The position numbers and the translations under genes were made by a program. 64,000 bases of DNA from CAVXHQ01 sp963789535 (GTDB taxonomy: Bacteria > Pseudomonadota > Alphaproteobacteria > Rhodobacterales > Rhodobacteraceae). This document shows, in pieces, positions 26,285-34,776 of this stretch. The stretch is taken from contig CAWBKU010000004.1 in the NCBI GenBank assembly GCA_963789535.1, forward strand, positions 930,001 to 994,000, given 5' to 3'. How positions within the stretch are numbered: the stretch's first letter is position 1; every line of letters begins with the position of its first letter. Below the pieces are notes generated by a model. The model was not told the origin of the DNA and made no database searches. It was given only the letters and a program-made list of their open reading frames with translations.

Positions 26285-27148
26285 TTATGCGCCGTCCGCG
26301 CAACGCCAGTACCCATCGAACCCGATGCGCAGGGGCGGCTCGGTCGAGAGGTCCATCACCAGTTTGGCCCCTTCGCCGCTGTCGTCCGGCGTCACCTGCA
26401 TGGCGATGCCTTCGGCGCTGACGGTTCCGCCCTGCGCGATGGTGGCGTCCGAGCCGAGCAGGATCAGACTGTCCGAAATCTTCACGACCGCATCCGTACC
26501 CGAGGTTGCGAGGATCGGATCGGCATCGACCGCCCGCAGGAACGTGCACTGCGCCGCGCCTCCAAGGCCGGTCGCGATCTCTTCCGTCGAGAGGGGGTCG
26601 GGCCGGATGCCCGCGATGACCGGCGTTTGCAGCGCCTCGTCGAGGGTGGCGACCTCGACGGGAGCGGTGTTCGTGCCGGTGGGGTAATCCGCGCCAACCT
26701 CGCCGTTCGCCTCGATATCCTCGATCATATAGCGCATCTCGGATATCTCGCGGTCCTGAGCGATGACGATGGCCTCGGCTAGCCCGGCGACCCGCGGATC
26801 GGTCAGGGTGGCGCGGCTGCTGGTCATGATCGCGATCGAGTGGTGCGGAATCATCGCCCGCATCCACGACAGATCCTGCACCGTGACCTGACTGCGCACC
26901 AGAAACACGCCCAGAGCGAACACCAGCGCGCTGCCGCCGAAGATGGCGATGTTTGCGGTCCGGTTGGAATACATGCCAAGCATGAACACCAGCATGATCG
27001 CGGCCATCGCCGCCCCCATATACAGCGCCATATAGGTCCGCGTCTCACTGAAATAGACATGCGGGAAGGCGTAGGAATTGAGATACATCAGGCCGAACAT
27101 CACGATGGTGGATGTCAGGATCATTGCGAAAAAGCGGTAGTATGACAT
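26285..27148 (-). CDS. DUF305-type membrane protein, copper-island associated
   Basis: 287 residues, starting at ATG 27148 behind AAGGAAACTCC. Four hydrophobic helices occupy roughly the first 100 residues, including a Met/Tyr-rich MYLNSYAFPHVYF loop. They are followed by WMRAMIPHHSIAIMTSSRA, the DUF305 signature, whose His and Met residues can bind metal. The C-terminal half is periplasmic-looking and acidic, with two cysteines (QCTFL, YWRCADG). DUF305 proteins often sit beside copper or silver resistance genes. This one is divergent from the Cu-ATPase at 27354, which supports a metal-handling role, but its activity is unknown. Confidence 0.8.
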   Translation of the reverse strand: MSYYRFFAMILTSTIVMFGLMYLNSYAFPHVYFSETRTYMALYMGAAMAAIMLVFMLGMYSNRTANIAIFGGSALVFALGVFLVRSQVTVQDLSWMRAMIPHHSIAIMTSSRATLTDPRVAGLAEAIVIAQDREISEMRYMIEDIEANGEVGADYPTGTNTAPVEVATLDEALQTPVIAGIRPDPLSTEEIATGLGGAAQCTFLRAVDADPILATSGTDAVVKISDSLILLGSDATIAQGGTVSAEGIAMQVTPDDSGEGAKLVMDLSTEPPLRIGFDGYWRCADGA

Positions 27149-27195
27149 GGAGTTTCCTTTTCGGCGTCGTGTTGACCATTGCGTGAACAACGCGG

Positions 27196-27209
27196 TTCCA
27201 GCGCTGGAA
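27196..27209. promoter_or_regulatory. 14-bp perfect palindrome upstream of the DUF305 gene
   Basis: TTCCAGCGCTGGAA lies about 47 nt before the DUF305 start. TTCC..GGAA arms also occur in the CueR/HmrR-type operators of this island, so it may be a related or separate regulator site. No clear 19-nt-spaced promoter could be placed on it. Confidence 0.4.
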
Positions 27210-27278
27210 TGTTCCGAACGACAGGGTCGGTTTCGCATTTACCTGCGAAGACGACGGGTGAATGGCCCGATCGCCCCT

Positions 27279-27309
27279 TGACCTTCCCATAACAGGAAGC
27301 CCCATACCC
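27279..27309 (+). promoter_or_regulatory. CueR/HmrR-type promoter of the first Cu-ATPase
   Basis: -35 TTGACC (27279-27284), a 19-nt spacer holding the dyad TTCCC..GGAAG, and -10 CATACC (27304-27309). Over-long 19-nt spacers with a dyad are characteristic of MerR-family activation. The core TTGACCTTCCC is shared with the promoters at 32660-32690 and 32715-32745. It lies 45 nt before the copA start. Confidence 0.75.
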
Positions 27310-27353
27310 CCCCTATCCATCCCCGGCCAGCGGGACCGTCACAGGAGACGCCA

Positions 27354-29690
27354 ATGACACAGCATGCACATCACGACCACGGCTCGGCCGCATCGGCGAC
27401 GGGCGACGACACCGTCAAGGACCCCGTCTGCGGCATGACGGTCACGGCTTCGCCCGACACCCGGCATACCGAACACGGCGGCGAGACCTATTATTTCTGT
27501 TCGGGCAAATGTCAGGAAAAGTTCGCGGCCGACCCGTTCCACTATGTGTCGGGTCGCGCGGCCGACGCCGTGCCCGCCAAGGCCGGCGCGCAATACACCT
27601 GCCCGATGCACCCGCAGATCGTGCGCGACGCGCCGGGCGACTGTCCGATCTGCGGCATGGCCCTCGAGCCGATGGTGCCGACCGATGCGCCGAACGAGGA
27701 ACTTGCCGATTTCACCCGCCGCATGTGGATCAGCGCCGCCGCGGCCGTGCCGCTGGTGATCCTCACGATGGGCGAGCTCGTCGGCCTGCCGGTGCGCGCG
27801 TGGATCGGCCTACAGCTCGCGGTCTATATCGAATTCGTGCTGGCCACGCCGATCGTGCTCTGGGCCGCGGCGCCGTTCTTCAAGCGGGGCTGGGCCTCGG
27901 TCCTGAACCGCTCGCCGAACATGTGGACGCTGATCGCCCTCGGCGTGGGGGCGGCCTATCTCTACTCGCTGGTCGCGACGTTCCTGCCCGGGGTGTTTCC
28001 GATGCAATACCGGATGGGCGGCACGGTCGGCACCTATTTCGAGGCGGCGGTGGTCATCATCGCGCTGGTGTTCGTCGGCCAGGTCCTCGAGCTGCGCGCG
28101 CGTGAACGCACCGGCGACGCGATCCGCGCCCTGCTCGACCTCGCGCCGAAGATGGCGCGCCGGATCGCGCCCGACGGGACCGAGGCGGACGTGCCGCTGG
28201 AAAACATCCTGATCGGCGACCGTTTGCGGGTGCGGCCGGGCGATAGCGTGCCTGTCGATGGCAAAGTGACGGAGGGAAGCTCGTCGGTCGACGAAAGCAT
28301 GATTACCGGCGAACCGCTGCCGGTAGAGAAGACCAAGGGCGATACCGTGACCGGCGGCACGATCAACAAGAACGGCGCGATGGTGATCGAGGCGGGCCGT
28401 GTCGGCGCCGACACGACGCTGAGCCAGATCGTCGAGATGGTGTCGAACGCCCGCCGCTCGCGCGCGCCGATCCAGGGCACCGCGGACATGGTGGCGGGAC
28501 TGTTCGTGCCGGCCGTCGTGGTCATCGCGCTCGTCGCCTTTGCCGCGTGGATGATCTGGGGGCCTGAACCTGCGCTGGTCTTCGCCATCGCCTCGGCGGT
28601 GTCGGTCCTCATCATCGCGTGCCCCTGCGCGCTGGGTCTGGCCACGCCGATCTCGATCACCACGGCGGCCGGGCGCGGCGCGCAGGCCGGTGTCCTCATC
28701 AAGGACGCCGAGGCGCTGGAACGGATGGCCGGGGTCGACACGCTGATCGTCGACAAGACCGGCACGCTGACGATGGGCAAGCCGGTCCTGACCGATGTCG
28801 TGGTTCTGGCGGAGGACGACGAGGAGACGATCCTGACGCTGGCTGCGGCCCTGGAGAAAGGGTCCGAGCATCCGCTGGCCGAGGCGATCGTGGAGGGCGC
28901 GAAAAAGCGCGGCATCGCGGCGGGCGACACCACCGAATTTGCCGCCGTCACCGGCAAGGGCGTGCAGGGCGTGGTTCAGGGGCGCAAGGTCGCCCTCGGC
29001 AACGCCGCGATGATGCGGGACATGTCGCTCGACGTGACGCAGGCCGATGCCACCGCCGATGAACTGCGGGTAGAGGGCAAGACGGCGATGTTCGTCGCCA
29101 TCGACGGCGCCCTCTCGGGCATCGTCGCCGTCGCCGACCCGATCAAGGAGAGCACGGCGGCGGCGATCCGCGCGCTGCACGACGCGGGCCTGCGGGTCAT
29201 CATGGCGACCGGCGACAACGAGCGGACCGCGCAGGCGGTCGCAAGGACGCTCGGCATCGACGAGGTGCGCGCGGGTGTGTTGCCCGAGGACAAGAAGGCG
29301 CTGGTCGACGAGCTGCACGCGGAAGGTCACAAGGTCGCGATGGCGGGCGACGGAGTGAACGACGCCCCGGCGCTGGCCGCCGCCGATGTCGGGCTGGCCA
29401 TGGGCACCGGCGCGGACGTCGCGGTGGAAAGTGCGGGCATCACGCTCTTGGGCGGCGATCTGTCGGGCATCGTCAAGGCGCGGGTTCTGGCCCGCGCCAC
29501 GATCCGGAACATCAAGCAGAACCTGTTCTTTGCCTTTGCCTACAATGCGCTCGGCGTGCCGGTGGCAGCAGGTGTTCTCTATCCCGTGTTCGGCCTGTTG
29601 CTGTCACCGATGATCGCGGCAGCGGCGATGAGTCTGTCGTCGGTGTCGGTCATCACCAACGCCCTGCGGCTGCGGCGCCTCCGCCTCTGA
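27354..29690 (+). CDS. copA: Copper-translocating P1B-type ATPase with YHS and heavy-metal-binding N-terminus
   Basis: 778 residues. Instead of HMA domains the N-terminus has a His-rich leader, a YHS domain (DPVCGMTVTASPDTRHTEHG to about residue 66) and a heavy-metal-binding segment (YTCPMHPQIVRDAPGDCPIC). The membrane core has the CPC metal site (IACPCALGLATPI, near residue 422), actuator TGEP, DKTGT phosphorylation site (near residue 467), SEHPLAEAI nucleotide pocket and MAGDGVNDAPAL hinge. CPC and this context indicate Cu+ (or Ag+) export to the periplasm. It is preceded by a CueR-type promoter. It differs in metal-binding domains from the second ATPase at 30125, suggesting division of labour. 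Confidence 0.93.
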   Translation: MTQHAHHDHGSAASATGDDTVKDPVCGMTVTASPDTRHTEHGGETYYFCSGKCQEKFAADPFHYVSGRAADAVPAKAGAQYTCPMHPQIVRDAPGDCPICGMALEPMVPTDAPNEELADFTRRMWISAAAAVPLVILTMGELVGLPVRAWIGLQLAVYIEFVLATPIVLWAAAPFFKRGWASVLNRSPNMWTLIALGVGAAYLYSLVATFLPGVFPMQYRMGGTVGTYFEAAVVIIALVFVGQVLELRARERTGDAIRALLDLAPKMARRIAPDGTEADVPLENILIGDRLRVRPGDSVPVDGKVTEGSSSVDESMITGEPLPVEKTKGDTVTGGTINKNGAMVIEAGRVGADTTLSQIVEMVSNARRSRAPIQGTADMVAGLFVPAVVVIALVAFAAWMIWGPEPALVFAIASAVSVLIIACPCALGLATPISITTAAGRGAQAGVLIKDAEALERMAGVDTLIVDKTGTLTMGKPVLTDVVVLAEDDEETILTLAAALEKGSEHPLAEAIVEGAKKRGIAAGDTTEFAAVTGKGVQGVVQGRKVALGNAAMMRDMSLDVTQADATADELRVEGKTAMFVAIDGALSGIVAVADPIKESTAAAIRALHDAGLRVIMATGDNERTAQAVARTLGIDEVRAGVLPEDKKALVDELHAEGHKVAMAGDGVNDAPALAAADVGLAMGTGADVAVESAGITLLGGDLSGIVKARVLARATIRNIKQNLFFAFAYNALGVPVAAGVLYPVFGLLLSPMIAAAAMSLSSVSVITNALRLRRLRL

Positions 29691-29708
29691 GCGGTCGGCG
29701 CTGCGACG

Positions 29709-29734
29709 GACGGCGCGCCTAATCGCGCGCCGTC
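29709..29734. terminator. Bidirectional hairpin between convergent copA and cueR
   Basis: A perfect 10-bp stem (29709-29718 with 29725-29734) has a 6-nt loop that contains the cueR stop codon. It lies 18 nt past the copA stop. No long T-tract is present, and its role as terminator is inferred from the convergent layout. Confidence 0.5.
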
Positions 29735-30114
29735 TGCTCGAGGTTTTGCAGGATGGGGCAATCGGGACGATGATCGCCCGCACAGGACGCGACCAGATGC
29801 GACAACGTGTCGTGCATCGCGCGCAGGTCGGCGATCTTGGTCTCGATCTGCGTCAGGTGATCGGCGGCGATGCGGCGCACGTCCGCACTCGCGCGTGCCT
29901 TGTCCTCCCACAGCGCGGTCAGGGCACGACAATCCTCGATCGTGAACCCCAACGCCCGGGCGCGGCCCAGAAACGCCAGCTTGTGCATGTCGCTGTCGCG
30001 GAATGCGCGATAGCCGTTGGTGTCGCGCAGCGGTTTGACGAGACCGATGTCCTCGTAATAGCGGATCGTCTTGGGGGGCAGGCCCGCGCGGGCCGCGACT
30101 TCGCCGATGTTCAC
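29719..30114 (-). CDS. cueR: Cu(I)-responsive MerR-family transcriptional regulator (CueR/HmrR)
   Basis: 131 residues. The HTH is MNIGEVAARAGLPPKTIRYY and the second half EDIGLVKPLRDTNGYRAF. A long dimerisation helix follows, and the metal-binding loop has two Cys (CAGDHRPDC), the spacing expected for CueR/HmrR. It is encoded 10 nt downstream of the second Cu-ATPase, so it is co-transcribed from the promoter it presumably activates. The nearby TTGACC promoters with 19-nt spacers are its likely targets. Confidence 0.9.
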   Translation of the reverse strand: MNIGEVAARAGLPPKTIRYYEDIGLVKPLRDTNGYRAFRDSDMHKLAFLGRARALGFTIEDCRALTALWEDKARASADVRRIAADHLTQIETKIADLRAMHDTLSHLVASCAGDHRPDCPILQNLEQTARD

Positions 30115-30124
30115 GGGTGTGCTC

Positions 30125-32632
30125 CTAGGCTGTTGCGGGGTGGAAAGACGGCGTTGCGGGCGGTGTCGCGGTGCCCAGCCCGGCGGACCGAACCCGGCGC
30201 AGGCGCAGGGCGTTGGTCAGAACGAACACGCTCGACAGCGCCATCGCGCCGGCAGCGAGGGCCGGCGACAGGACCGGGCCGCCGAAGGGGTACAGGACAC
30301 CGGCGGCGACCGGGATCAGGGCGACGTTGTAACCGAAGGCCCAGAACAGGTTCTGCTTGATGTTGCGCAGCGTCGCGCGGCTGACGGCGAGGGCGTCGAC
30401 GACGGCGCGCAGATCGCCCGACATGAGCACGACGTCCGCCGTCTCGATGGCCACGTCCGTGCCGGTGCCGATGGCGATGCCGACATCCGCCGAGGCAAGG
30501 GCGGGGGCATCGTTGATACCGTCGCCGACGAAGGCCACGGGACCGTGCTCGTCGCGCAGCGCCTCGAGCGCCGCGACCTTGCCGTCGGGCAGCACCTCGG
30601 CCACGACGGTGTCGATGCCGAGGCTGTCGCCGATCGCCCGTGCCGTTGCAGCATTGTCGCCGGTGATCATCGCCACGCGCAACCCCATCGCATGCAGCGC
30701 CTCGATGGCGGCGGGCGTTCCCGGCTTGACCGGATCGGCCACGCCGATCAGCGCGGCAAGGCGACCGTCGATCGCGGCATAGAGCGGGGTCCGCCCCTTG
30801 CGCGCCATCGCGTCCGCTGCCGGCGCGCCGGTCATGTCGACGCCTTCGCGCAGCATCAGCCGGTCGGCACCGACCAGGATCCGGCGCCCCGAAACTTCGG
30901 CGGCAACGCCGTGGCCTGTCATCGACTGGAATCCTGCCGCCTCCGGCACGACGAGGCCGCGGGCCTGCGCCGCGCGGAGGATCGCGCTGGCAACCGGATG
31001 CTCTGACGCCGCCTCGGCCGCCGCGACGAGCGTCAGGACATCGTCCTCGGCAAAACCGGGTGTGACGACCAGATCGGTTAGTTCGGGCCGCCCCGCCGTC
31101 AGCGTCCCCGTCTTGTCCAGCGCCACGACGCGCACGCCCTGAAGGCCCTGCAACGCATCACCGCGCCGGAACAGCACGCCGAGTTCCGCGGCCCGCCCGG
31201 TGCCGACCATGATCGAGGTCGGCGTGGCAAGGCCCATCGCGCAGGGGCAGGCGACGATCAGCACCGAAACCCCGGCGACGAGCGCGAGGGCGATCGTCGG
31301 CGCAGGCCCCACGGCCAGCCACACCGCCACCGTCACCGTGGCGATGACGATGACGGTCGGCACGAACCACAGCGTGATACGGTCGACGAGCGCCTGGATC
31401 GGCAGCCGCGCGGACTGCGCCTCTTCGACCATGCGCACGATGCGCGCCAGAACCGTATCCGCGCCGACGTGCGTGGCGCGGAACACCAGCGCGCCGGTGC
31501 CGTTGACAGTGCCGCCGACGACATGCCCGCCGTCCTGCTTCTCCACCGGCGCGGGCTCGCCCGAGATCATGCTCTCGTCGACCCAGGACGCGCCGGAAAC
31601 GACCGTGCCGTCGACCGCGATGCGCTCGCCCGGGCGCACGTGGATACTGTCGCCGACGGCGATGTCGGCGACGGCGATTTCGATGACCTCGCCGGCCCGC
31701 TCGACCCGCGCCGTCTTGGGCCGCAGGCCCACCAGCCGCTCGATCGCCGCACCGGTGCGGCCCTTGGCCCGCGCCTCGAGCGTCCGGCCCAGCAGGATCA
31801 GCACGACGATCACCGCCGCCGCCTCGAAATAGACGGCGCGCGCGCTCTGGGGCAACAGAAAGGGTGCGAAGGTGGCAACGACCGAATAGACCCAGGCCGC
31901 GGACGTACCGAGGGCCACGAGCGAGTTCATGTCCGGCGCGCCGCGCAGCAGCGCAGGCACGCCCTTGGTGTAAAACGACCGGCCCGGCCAGACCAGAACG
32001 ACCGTCGTCAGGACGAACTGGACGATCCAGGCGTTCTGCATCCCGATGGTCCCGGCGATCACGTCGTGCAGGCCGGGGAAAAGATGCCCGCCCATCTCGA
32101 GGATGAACACCGGCAGCGTCAGAAGTGCCGCGATCTTCGTCCGGGTGGCAAGGGCGCGCGCCTCGCGGTCCTTGCGTATCGCCCGATCATCGGCCTCGTT
32201 CCCGGTCGCCGAGGCGCCGACCAGGGAGGCGGGATATCCCGCCGCCCTCGCCACGTCGATCAGGGTTGCCGGTGACACGGCCCCTTCCAGATAACGGACC
32301 CGCGCCGTTTCGGTCGCGAGGTTGACCTCGGCGCCCGTGACACCCGGCACGGCCCGGAAGGCCCGCTCGACGCGGCCGACGCAGGACGCGCAGGTCATCT
32401 CGGCAATCGCGAGGTCGGCGACGGCCTCCCGGGCAGGGTAGCCCGATTTGTCCAGAACGTCGGCAAGGGCGGCGGTCCCGGCGGTGCCGGAAATCCGCGC
32501 GGTTTCGGTGGCGAGGTTCACCTCGGCATTCGTCACGCCCGGAACGGCGGCAAGGGCGCGCTGCACCCGGCCGACACAGGAGGCGCAGGACATGCCCTCG
32601 ATGGACAAGGTGATGGTGGACATCTCGGACAT
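30125..32632 (-). CDS. copA: Copper-translocating P1B-type ATPase with two HMA domains
   Basis: 835 residues. HMA1 carries GMSCASC (residues 13-19) and HMA2 MTCASC (about 79-84). The Cu-ATPase core follows: the CPC site in VACPCAMGLATPTS (near 462), TGEP-type actuator SGEPAPVEK, DKTGT (near 505), SEHPVASAIL and FVGDGINDAPAL. ATG 32632 was chosen; an alternative ATG lies nine nt inside. This is the classic CopA architecture, exporting Cu+ from the cytoplasm. It shares a divergent promoter region with the CopZ-like gene and forms an operon with cueR. Confidence 0.94.
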   Translation of the reverse strand: MSEMSTITLSIEGMSCASCVGRVQRALAAVPGVTNAEVNLATETARISGTAGTAALADVLDKSGYPAREAVADLAIAEMTCASCVGRVERAFRAVPGVTGAEVNLATETARVRYLEGAVSPATLIDVARAAGYPASLVGASATGNEADDRAIRKDREARALATRTKIAALLTLPVFILEMGGHLFPGLHDVIAGTIGMQNAWIVQFVLTTVVLVWPGRSFYTKGVPALLRGAPDMNSLVALGTSAAWVYSVVATFAPFLLPQSARAVYFEAAAVIVVLILLGRTLEARAKGRTGAAIERLVGLRPKTARVERAGEVIEIAVADIAVGDSIHVRPGERIAVDGTVVSGASWVDESMISGEPAPVEKQDGGHVVGGTVNGTGALVFRATHVGADTVLARIVRMVEEAQSARLPIQALVDRITLWFVPTVIVIATVTVAVWLAVGPAPTIALALVAGVSVLIVACPCAMGLATPTSIMVGTGRAAELGVLFRRGDALQGLQGVRVVALDKTGTLTAGRPELTDLVVTPGFAEDDVLTLVAAAEAASEHPVASAILRAAQARGLVVPEAAGFQSMTGHGVAAEVSGRRILVGADRLMLREGVDMTGAPAADAMARKGRTPLYAAIDGRLAALIGVADPVKPGTPAAIEALHAMGLRVAMITGDNAATARAIGDSLGIDTVVAEVLPDGKVAALEALRDEHGPVAFVGDGINDAPALASADVGIAIGTGTDVAIETADVVLMSGDLRAVVDALAVSRATLRNIKQNLFWAFGYNVALIPVAAGVLYPFGGPVLSPALAAGAMALSSVFVLTNALRLRRVRSAGLGTATPPATPSFHPATA

Positions 32633-32659
32633 GGCGACCCCGCTTACATGCTTTCCTCC

Positions 32660-32690
32660 CAGATGGGGGTTCCAGCTAGGGGAAGGTCAA
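32660..32690 (-). promoter_or_regulatory. CueR/HmrR-type promoter of copA-cueR
   Basis: On the minus strand: -35 TTGACC (32690-32685), a 19-nt spacer with the TTCCCCTAGCTGGAA dyad, and -10 CATCTG (32665-32660). It is divergent from the promoter at 32715-32745. Both share TTGACCTTCCC. Confidence 0.72.
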
Positions 32691-32714
32691 GGGCAAGGCG
32701 CATCGAAATCTTGC

Positions 32715-32745
32715 TTGACCTTCCCACCATGGAATGGAGTTGTTA
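32715..32745 (+). promoter_or_regulatory. CueR/HmrR-type promoter of the CopZ-like gene
   Basis: -35 TTGACC (32715-32720), a 19-nt spacer with the TTCCCACCATGGAA dyad, and -10 TTGTTA (32740-32745). It is the best match to a MerR-family copper promoter in the window. The chaperone ATG follows 25 nt later. Confidence 0.75.
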
Positions 32746-32770
32746 TCTGCCAGAGCGACAGGAGAACGAG

Positions 32771-32968
32771 ATGACCACCTATTCCATTCCCGACATGAGC
32801 TGCGGCCACTGCAAGGCGACCGTGGAAAAGACGATCCTGGGCCTCGACCCGCAGGCCACATTGTCGTTCGACATGCCCGCGCGGACCGTTGCCGTGCAGA
32901 CCAACAGCGACGACGGCACCTTGCGGTCCGCCCTGACCGATGCGGGCTATCCGGCGACCGTCGCCTGA
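32771..32968 (+). CDS. copZ: CopZ-like heavy-metal-associated (HMA) copper chaperone
   Basis: 65 residues, one HMA domain. The MTTYSIPDMSCGHCKATVEK start holds the MxCxxC copper site (MSCGHC), and the C-terminus LRSALTDAGYPATVA is the usual last strand. ATG 32771 follows AGGAGAACGAG. It carries Cu+ in the cytoplasm to the CopA ATPase encoded divergently. The stop codon falls in the first unit of a 14-bp tandem repeat. Confidence 0.9.
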   Translation: MTTYSIPDMSCGHCKATVEKTILGLDPQATLSFDMPARTVAVQTNSDDGTLRSALTDAGYPATVA

Positions 32969-33014
32969 TCCCGGTCGCCTGATCCCGGTCGCCTGAACCC
33001 GGTCGAGCGATCCC
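32959..33014. repeat. Four tandem 14-bp units over the copZ stop
   Basis: Units GGTCGCCTGATCCC at 32973-32986 and GGTCGCCTGAACCC at 32987-33000 are nearly identical, with one-mismatch and two-mismatch units at 32959-32972 and 33001-33014. The copZ TGA lies in the first unit. The array fills the space between convergent copZ and the cytochrome gene and may vary in copy number by slippage. Confidence 0.7.
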
Positions 33015-33038
33015 CGTCCGCGCCACCCCGTCAGGGGG

Positions 33039-34001
33039 TCATTGCATTACCATGCCGGGTTCGTGGACCATGCCGCCCGTGTCCGACGCCGCGGGCGGCG
33101 GCGGCAAGGTGGCGGGATCGGCATCGTTCGTCAGATAGGCCGCGATCGCCTCGCGGTCGGTTTCGGTGAGGAACGATGTGCCCTCCTGCACGACCTCGGC
33201 CATGCTGCCGCCGAACACGTCGCCTGTCGGCGTGATGCCGGTGCGCAACGCATAGGACAGGCCTGCCGGGGTCCAGCCGGCCTCGACCAGCGCCTCGGGC
33301 GTTATCGCGGGCGCGACGCTGCCGCCCGGCAGGGTGTCGTTGCCGGTCAGGGCCACATCGGACAGGCCGCCGAGGAGGTTTCGGCCGGTATGGCAGGCCG
33401 CGCAATGGGCGGCGCCATCGACGAGCTGTTGTCCCCGGTTCCAGGCCTCGGACCTTCCGATCACCGGCGACATTTCGACGGGCGCGAGGAACGCGGCGCG
33501 CCAGAGTTTCAGGCTCCATCGCTGATTGAACGGAAATCCCAGGTCATGCGGTGCAGCCGCCACGTCGACGGTCGGCACCGTCGCCATGGCACTCCAGAGG
33601 TCGGCGATATCCTGATCGGTGAACTCTGAATAGAATTCATAGGGAAACGCCGGATAATAGGCGGCGCCGTCCGGTGCCACCCCCTGCCGCAGGGCAACGG
33701 CGAACTGGTCGAGGGTCCAGTCGCCGATCCCGGCGTCGGGGTCCAGCGTGATGTTCGGCGGGACGAAATCGCCGAACGGCGTCTCGAGCGGGGCGCCCCC
33801 GGCGAGCGAGGCGCCGCCTGCGGCGATATCGGTGTGGCAGGTGATGCACCCCGACGACCGCGCGAGATAGGCGCCGCGCGCGGGATCGCCGGTCATCATG
33901 CCAAGGCGTTCGGGCTCGGCGATCGGCCAGGCCGAGACGGTGCCGACGAAACCGGCGCCGAGCATTGCGGCGCCGATTCCGAACCGGATCAGGCCGCGCA
34001 T
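33039..34001 (-). CDS. Di-haem c-type cytochrome, secreted
   Basis: 320 residues. A hydrophobic leader (IRFGIGAAMLGAGFVGTVSA) exports it to the periplasm, perhaps staying as an anchor. Two CxxCH haem sites are CITCH (residues 52-56) and CAACH near residue 200, with candidate axial Met residues in Met-containing loops. The pattern (GAYLARSSGCITCHTD..GGAPLETPFGDFVPPNITLD) resembles the cytochrome subunits of membrane-bound dehydrogenases. It begins 1 nt after the c'-type cytochrome stop. The C-terminal Met-rich tail (MVHEPGMVMQ) recalls the Met-rich theme of the island. Likely an electron acceptor for periplasmic oxidation. Confidence 0.85.
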   Translation of the reverse strand: MRGLIRFGIGAAMLGAGFVGTVSAWPIAEPERLGMMTGDPARGAYLARSSGCITCHTDIAAGGASLAGGAPLETPFGDFVPPNITLDPDAGIGDWTLDQFAVALRQGVAPDGAAYYPAFPYEFYSEFTDQDIADLWSAMATVPTVDVAAAPHDLGFPFNQRWSLKLWRAAFLAPVEMSPVIGRSEAWNRGQQLVDGAAHCAACHTGRNLLGGLSDVALTGNDTLPGGSVAPAITPEALVEAGWTPAGLSYALRTGITPTGDVFGGSMAEVVQEGTSFLTETDREAIAAYLTNDADPATLPPPPAASDTGGMVHEPGMVMQ

Positions 34002-34002
34002 C

Positions 34003-34722
34003 TCAGCTTCCGTTCCTGAATTGTGCGTGACACGCGGCGCAGGACTGGCCGATCATCTCGAAAACCTGCGGCGCGGCCATCGCGGAAAAGTCGACACTGA
34101 CGAGACTTTCGACCGGGACCATCCGGGCGCCCGGGGCGATGACGCCGGAGGCGCCGGTGGACCGGTCGGGCGCGGCAGGGGCCACACCCATGAGCTCGGC
34201 GACACTGAAACCCTCGGGTGCCACCGTCACGGGCGCCGGCATCGCCATCCCGTCCATCGCCATACCGTCCATCGCCATGCCGTCCATCGCCATCCCGTCC
34301 ATCGCCATGCCGTCCATCCCGCCCTGGACCGTCGGCGCGGGCGCGCTGAGGCCGTTCGGCGCGGCCAGGGCGAGGCCGGTCGCATAGGTCCGCAACTCCT
34401 CGGACAGCGCCGCAAAGCGGGCCCAGTCCTCCCAGATCGCGGGCCGGGCATAGGATGCGGCCGGAATCTCCGCCTCTTGCGGGAACAGCGCGTTCATCGT
34501 CTCGCCCGAATGGGCCAGCAGGGTGGTGGCACCGGCCTGCACGGCGCCCATGTCATAGGGAACCTGCCCCTGCATCATCGGCGCGAGATCGCGCATGACG
34601 TCGCGCATCGCCGACATGCCGTTCATCCGGTCGAGGACGACGCCGGTCGCGCCGTTGTGGGCGACGACGGCAAGGCCGATCGTCGACAGGGCGATCGCGC
34701 CCGCTATCGAGGTCTTGTTCAT
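34003..34722 (-). CDS. Cytochrome c'-like protein with a Met-rich MDGMA repeat insert
   Basis: 239 residues. Signal-like N-terminus, then helical segments (VLDRMNGMSAMRDVMRDLAP, WEDWARFAALSEEL) of the cytochrome c'/c556 fold, and a C-terminal haem site IGQSCAACHAQFRNG. Between helices, around residues 135-160, lies an insert of five MDGMA units ending MPAP. Such Met-rich stretches bind Cu+ in periplasmic copper proteins. The plus-strand repeat is an almost perfect 15-bp tandem array (about 34244-34320). It sits in the copper cytochrome operon, so the insert is probably a copper-binding loop (inference). Confidence 0.82.
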   Translation of the reverse strand: MNKTSIAGAIALSTIGLAVVAHNGATGVVLDRMNGMSAMRDVMRDLAPMMQGQVPYDMGAVQAGATTLLAHSGETMNALFPQEAEIPAASYARPAIWEDWARFAALSEELRTYATGLALAAPNGLSAPAPTVQGGMDGMAMDGMAMDGMAMDGMAMDGMAMPAPVTVAPEGFSVAELMGVAPAAPDRSTGASGVIAPGARMVPVESLVSVDFSAMAAPQVFEMIGQSCAACHAQFRNGS

Positions 34723-34776
34723 TGGTACACCTGTATGCCTGTTTCTTCTTGTTGGCGGCTTTGTCCCCGAGGGGGC

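Noticed and set aside
27810..29330. Minus-strand 506-residue frame opposite the Cu-ATPase
   Set aside because: Antisense shadow of a highly conserved gene, rich in Arg, Asp and His with no domain.
34244..34320. Short repeats considered as a CRISPR-like array
   Set aside because: They are in-frame 15-bp codon repeats of the Met-rich cytochrome insert, without spacers.
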